Shown here in pieces: positions 60,428 through 64,000 of a DNA stretch of 64,000 nt. The notes under the pieces are model-generated. The model worked only from the letters and a program-made list of their open reading frames with translations, was not told the origin of the DNA and made no database searches. Positions within the stretch are counted from its first letter, which is position 1. Every line of letters starts with the position of its first letter. Position numbers and translations under genes: made by a program. Origin of the DNA: Alviniconcha marisindica. Lineage: Eukaryota > Mollusca > Gastropoda > Provannidae. The DNA lies in assembly GCA_018857735.1 (NCBI GenBank), contig JABMCL010002103.1, positions 932,501-996,500 of the forward strand. Reading direction: 5' to 3'.

Positions 60428-60815
60428 TTTCTGTCAGTTGTACGATACATTCAACAACGAGATCAGTCATTTAAGGCCTGGGGTGTGTGGAGATGGGGGC
60501 TGTGAAGCTTTTTTTGGCAGCTTTGGAGGTGCACACACATTTTGTCTGGGGGGAAAAAAGGGAAAAAAAGGCAGTGGTGGCCAGCTCACGTTTTTGCCAG
60601 TAACCTGAGTAAGTGCATCAGTTCTGTCAGTTACAGTAACAATGTATGATTAATGATACACTCAACAACAATAGCAGTCATTTAAGGGTTGGGGTGGGGG
60701 TGGGGGTGGGGGTAGGGGCTGTCAAAGCTTCTTGGCAGCTTTGGAGGTGCACCCGAGTTTTGTTTGGAAAAAAACCCAAAGGCAGTGGTGGCTAGGCTGG
60801 TGTTTTTTCCAGTCA
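60428..60815. repeat. Diverged tandem duplication, about 190-bp unit x2
   Basis: The block with ggcagctttggaggtgcac and aaaggcagtggtgg occurs at about 60428-60605 and 60623-60815, preceded in each case by acattcaacaac/acactcaacaac and cagtcatttaagg. The second copy has gained (GGGGGT)n. Confidence 0.85.
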
Positions 60816-61375
60816 ATGTTCTGCTGCTTCACCACACCCTGCACAATACTTAGTGATCAATATAATGCAGTACAAGTGTTGCCATCTTCCATCATGTTAA
60901 GGAGGTAGGCGCACCGATCAAGAATGCGTTCACATGGAAGACATCAGCTTGTTCAATGCAAGATTACTTGACAATATGAATATGATCAAAAACACATGAA
61001 AGGTTAAAAAGAATGTTATTTATTAGAACAAAACAATTTAAACATAACATGCCAATGTTTAGGGTAATCCCCTTTATTAAGCTATGTACAAAACAACACT
61101 TAAAGTAAACAGACAGTGAAAAATAGGATGCAGAACAAAGACACTTATCTGCTTTTGGTTAAGCTATGTTGTTTTCATGTCCAGTGCTTGGAAGAATGTC
61201 AAGCTTAATAAAGGCCCAAGGGGGTTACCCCAAAAATGTGCATCTTGTGTTTTGTCCAAATACTGTAACTGTATACTAATCGTGTTCTTTTGAACCCTTT
61301 ACGTGTTTGGATCTTGTTTTAGAAAGTTAGCACTATTAGCACATTAGCAGTCATTCTTGTTTCAGATTATTATTA

Positions 61376-61377
<2 letters not shown>

Positions 61378-61408
<31 letters not shown>

Positions 61409-61520
61409 CTGAGTGTGTGTGTGTGTTACTCTGTGCGTGTGTGTGTGTGTGTGTATGTATGCACGTGCATGCATGTGTGCATGCATGCAAGTGTGTGTAT
61501 GTGTGGTGTGTGTGTGTGTG
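61378..61520. repeat. (GT)n compound microsatellite
   Basis: GT repeats with gcatgcatgtgtgcatgcatg interruptions. Confidence 0.95.
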
Positions 61521-62855
61521 CAACCCCCCTTTGTGCATGTTTCAGTCGCAGGCCAACTGATCTTGTCAGTGAATCTTTTGATTTCACGCTTGGACAAAAT
61601 GACAATCAAATTCATGTTTATCTGCTTATCTTGTGTCAGTACTTTCAAACTATGATGTGGTCACCTGCTCTGTCCCACCATAATGGCATGTCCGATTCTA
61701 GCAATAGGTGGCTTAATTCTGGAATTGCTGCTCACTTTACACATTCCAACTTTGACTTTGAGCAGCTCAGTTTAGGATCAAACAAATTTCTTCTTTCCGC
61801 GGAACAAACTATGAATTCGCCTTCAGAAGTCACTCTGGGTCACATTCCCCAATCCCCCAATTTCTGCAAGAACCCCCCTACAAACAGTATGTGTCTCAAT
61901 CAAAGTGAAACATATGGCCACATCTTGATCCTGATTTCTTACATCGCAGAACCTAACTTTAGGTACATAGATCATCGTATCACGCGATGTACGCGCGCGA
62001 GTTATATCAAGATGGTGCTTGCGGTGGCGATCATTCGTTAAGTCCTCTGTCTACATTCTTTCGTACGCCACTGAGTGTTACAAGGAAGATGGGATAGTGC
62101 TAATTCATAGCCATTTACCGTTACAAATTTGATCACAAGCCAAGTCCGCCAGACCAAGGCTGTGTATTGCTTTCAGTTGGGACGAAGTCGTTCTACCAGT
62201 ACTATTTTCTACCCAACACATGTTTGCTGTTCGCTCGGTATTTTGCGGCAAATAACAAGTGCACATCAGTAACAAACAAAGCAAAAACGTGTACGATTAC
62301 CTAAAGCAAATCGCAGTATGTCTCCTTATTAGCGTTGACATTGTAAAACTTGTGGACAAGAAGTTCAAACATCAGCTACGCCACAGATTCGATGCTCCCG
62401 TCTGCTGCCACAAGCGCATGTACGCAGCCAAAGCGCTGTCGTAGTATGAATGCACAGACTGAAAATAGTTCCTCAATTGAATTAAATTTTGGATCTAAAT
62501 CGATCCAATACTGAAAAGATACTGCACAACCGTAACCTGAATTTGTATGCATAAATGCACCAATAGAAGTGAATCTACAAAGTGTCCATTTTCAAATGTT
62601 TTCTGGGCTTTGACCTTGGAATGAATGACAACAGACTTGAGGGTGTGCAAAGTATTAACCAATCAACAAAATCCGTGCTCCCCACCAGCCAATTATATCA
62701 CAAATGTGTTTCCCCACCCTCCATGTGGGCCAAGGTCGTTCTACGTAGTTACTAGTGCGTATTAATCTTCAGCTACTGCAGTCTGTCAAGAAGCCCGTAC
62801 CTGACCTATGACCTTTGAATTATAAATATAGGCCTAAACATTGTAGTGTTCTGCT
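61521..62855. other. Unique sequence upstream of ALDH4A1, no confirmed exon
   Basis: Somewhat CpG-richer than the surroundings near 61975-62035 and 62370-62450. A plus-strand ORF continues from the GT repeat to 62041 but resembles no family. The promoter and exon 1 of ALDH4A1 could lie here, but I found no convincing ATG with a phase-2 donor. Confidence 0.35.
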
Positions 62856-63213
62856 GTGAGCCGCCGGTTTGGCCTAGCTGTGCGGCGTTCGGATGGTAAC
62901 GAGAGGGACCTCGGTTCGAATCTGTTTCGGCTCTCCTTTCTCTTCTAAAGTTGTGGTCTGTGGACACTGTCTTGTGACTGACTTTGCCCCTCACAATTAT
63001 GAAACATTAAAATGGCTCTCGGCATCGCTGCCCACCTTAATGCAGAAGTCATTCTCAGTGGTATTGACAGTGTAGTGATAGGTATATAATCTCCTCCCCC
63101 CCCTCCATACCCCCCCCCCCCCCCCCCCCCTTTCTCCCGGTCCCCAATAAGCCTTATGGTTTCTGTGGACGTTAAGCTGCATGCAGTGTTTACTGACTTA
63201 CTTCAGTACTTAC
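62856..63213 (+). mobile_element. tRNA-derived SINE (copy 3), diverged
   Basis: The head starts gtgagccgccggtttggcct, with box B ggttcgaatct (degenerate). The body carries cattaaaatggctctcggca, then a poly-C block and the tail tttctgtggacgttaagctg. The 3' TTAC repeats are degraded. No convincing target-site duplication, so it is an older copy. Confidence 0.88.
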
Positions 63214-63214
63214 G

Positions 63215-64000
63215 TGTCCAGCGAGATCAAGAGGAGAGAGGTGCAGCTGGACCCTCGTGAACCGGTTTGGCCTAGCGGTGAGGCGTTAGGTTGGTAAGCG
63301 GAAGGACCTCGGTTCGATACCGCTCCGGCTCTCCTTTCTCTTCAAAAAGGTTGTGGTTTGTGGACGCTGTCCTGTGACTTTGTCCATCACTTCCTACTGA
63401 AACATTAAAATGGCTCTCATCGCTGCCCATCTTAATGCAGGAATCATTCTGGTCAGTGTGATAGTGTAGCGATAGGTATATAATCTCCCTCTCCCCCCAT
63501 CTCCATACCCCTTTCTCCCCGCCCCTAATAAGCCTTATGGTTTCTGTGGACGTTAAGCACCATGTTTACTTACTTACTTACTTACTTACTGGACCCTCAA
63601 GAGAGCCGCCCAGAGGATCAAGGTTCCAGGCGAGATCAAAAGATCAAGAGATCTTAGAGGAGGGAGGTGGAGCTGGACCTTCAAGCCTTAGCCCAGAACG
63701 GAGATCATGAGTAGGGAGGTGGAGCTGGGCTGCGAAAGTTGGACTTCTTTTGCTTTCAGTTGTCCAAGTTGTTCGGCTTCAACAGCAGTGCAGTGACTCT
63801 GTCCAAGCACAGCAGTTAAAACAGCAATTGCGCAGTGCACAAGTCGCTGGGCAATGGCGAGGGGACACCGCCTTAACACTTCCGTTGTTCTGGCGGCGGT
63901 CCACGGTCTCTCCGGTCTTTTTCGAGCGGTTTCCGCGGTCGAGCCTTCACTCTTTCGTCCCCTTCCCACTCTGTTCCCGTCCCTAATAAGCCATCTCGCT
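63215..64000 (+). mobile_element. Unclassified dispersed element sharing a block with the SINE tail (copy 2), split by a SINE
   Basis: Contains gcgagatcaagaggagagag, then (after the SINE insertion) ggcgagatcaaaagatcaag, ggtggagctggaccttcaag and ggaggtggagctgggctgcg. From 63700 it follows the 50.5-51.0 kb copy closely, through cggcggtccacggtctctcc and gcggtcgagccttcactctt, to gtccctaataagcc at the window edge. It is truncated by the window end. Confidence 0.65.
63257..63588 (+). mobile_element. tRNA-derived SINE (copy 4), recent insertion
   Basis: 332 bp starting gtgaaccggtttggcctagc, with box A tggcctagcggt, box B ggttcgatacc, a poly-C-poor body and the tail tttctgtggacgttaagcac ending in (TTAC)5. 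A perfect 10-bp target-site duplication ctggaccctc flanks it (63247-63256 and 63589-63598). It sits inside the unclassified dispersed element. Confidence 0.96.

Noticed and set aside
61415..62041. 208-codon plus-strand ORF
   Set aside because: Its first third is GT-repeat translation and the rest resembles no family. Length alone does not support a gene here.
62354..62420. Candidate ALDH4A1 exon 1 (minus-strand ATG at about 62420, MRLWQQTGASNLW)
   Set aside because: It would need a phase-2 donor. The only GT in the right phase is a weak gtggcg, and no transit-peptide pattern is convincing. Left unannotated.

Overview
This is a eukaryotic nuclear window, most likely from a mollusc and probably a gastropod. 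The evidence is one large intron-rich gene with GT-AG splice sites, tRNA-derived SINEs ending in a (TTAC)n tail, degenerate CR1/L2-like LINE fragments, a piggyBac-type remnant, and very heavy dinucleotide and minisatellite content. The species assignment is inference; nothing in the sequence fixes it.

The only protein-coding gene I can support is on the minus strand. It encodes delta-1-pyrroline-5-carboxylate dehydrogenase (ALDH4A1/P5CDH), the mitochondrial enzyme that completes proline breakdown to glutamate. Thirteen consecutive coding exons lie between 55966 and 20974. Every phase matches its neighbour, every intron has GT-AG ends, and together they encode 548 residues to the stop. Only the first exon (start codon and most of the transit peptide) was not located. 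The catalytic Cys, the general-base Glu and the cofactor- and substrate-binding motifs are all present.

Layout. 1-20.9 kb lies downstream of the gene and is repeat-dominated: a G-rich minisatellite (1-545), long AC/GT tracts, several minisatellites, a SINE (5695-6328), a TIR element (11.3-12.0 kb), two opposed LINE fragments (12.3-14.9 kb) and a pair of opposed retroposon copies (18.7-19.6 kb). 20.9-56.0 kb is the ALDH4A1 gene. Nine of its twelve visible introns contain minisatellite arrays, and several of these abut or duplicate an exon boundary. 56.0-64.0 kb lies upstream of exon 2 and holds an RT fragment, a foldback element, more arrays, and a cluster of SINE and SINE-tail-bearing elements at the right edge.

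The most interesting signals are these. (1) Minisatellites appear to have been born from exon-intron junctions of ALDH4A1: one keeps an acceptor-like site in nearly every unit, and another has lost it. (2) One intron is almost wholly a 25-bp tandem array with a 50-bp higher-order repeat. (3) There is a perfect 36-bp inverted repeat with a 7-nt loop in an intron. (4) A piggyBac-like element with TTAA duplication is inserted into a minisatellite. (5) One 3' tail is shared by three different retroposon heads.
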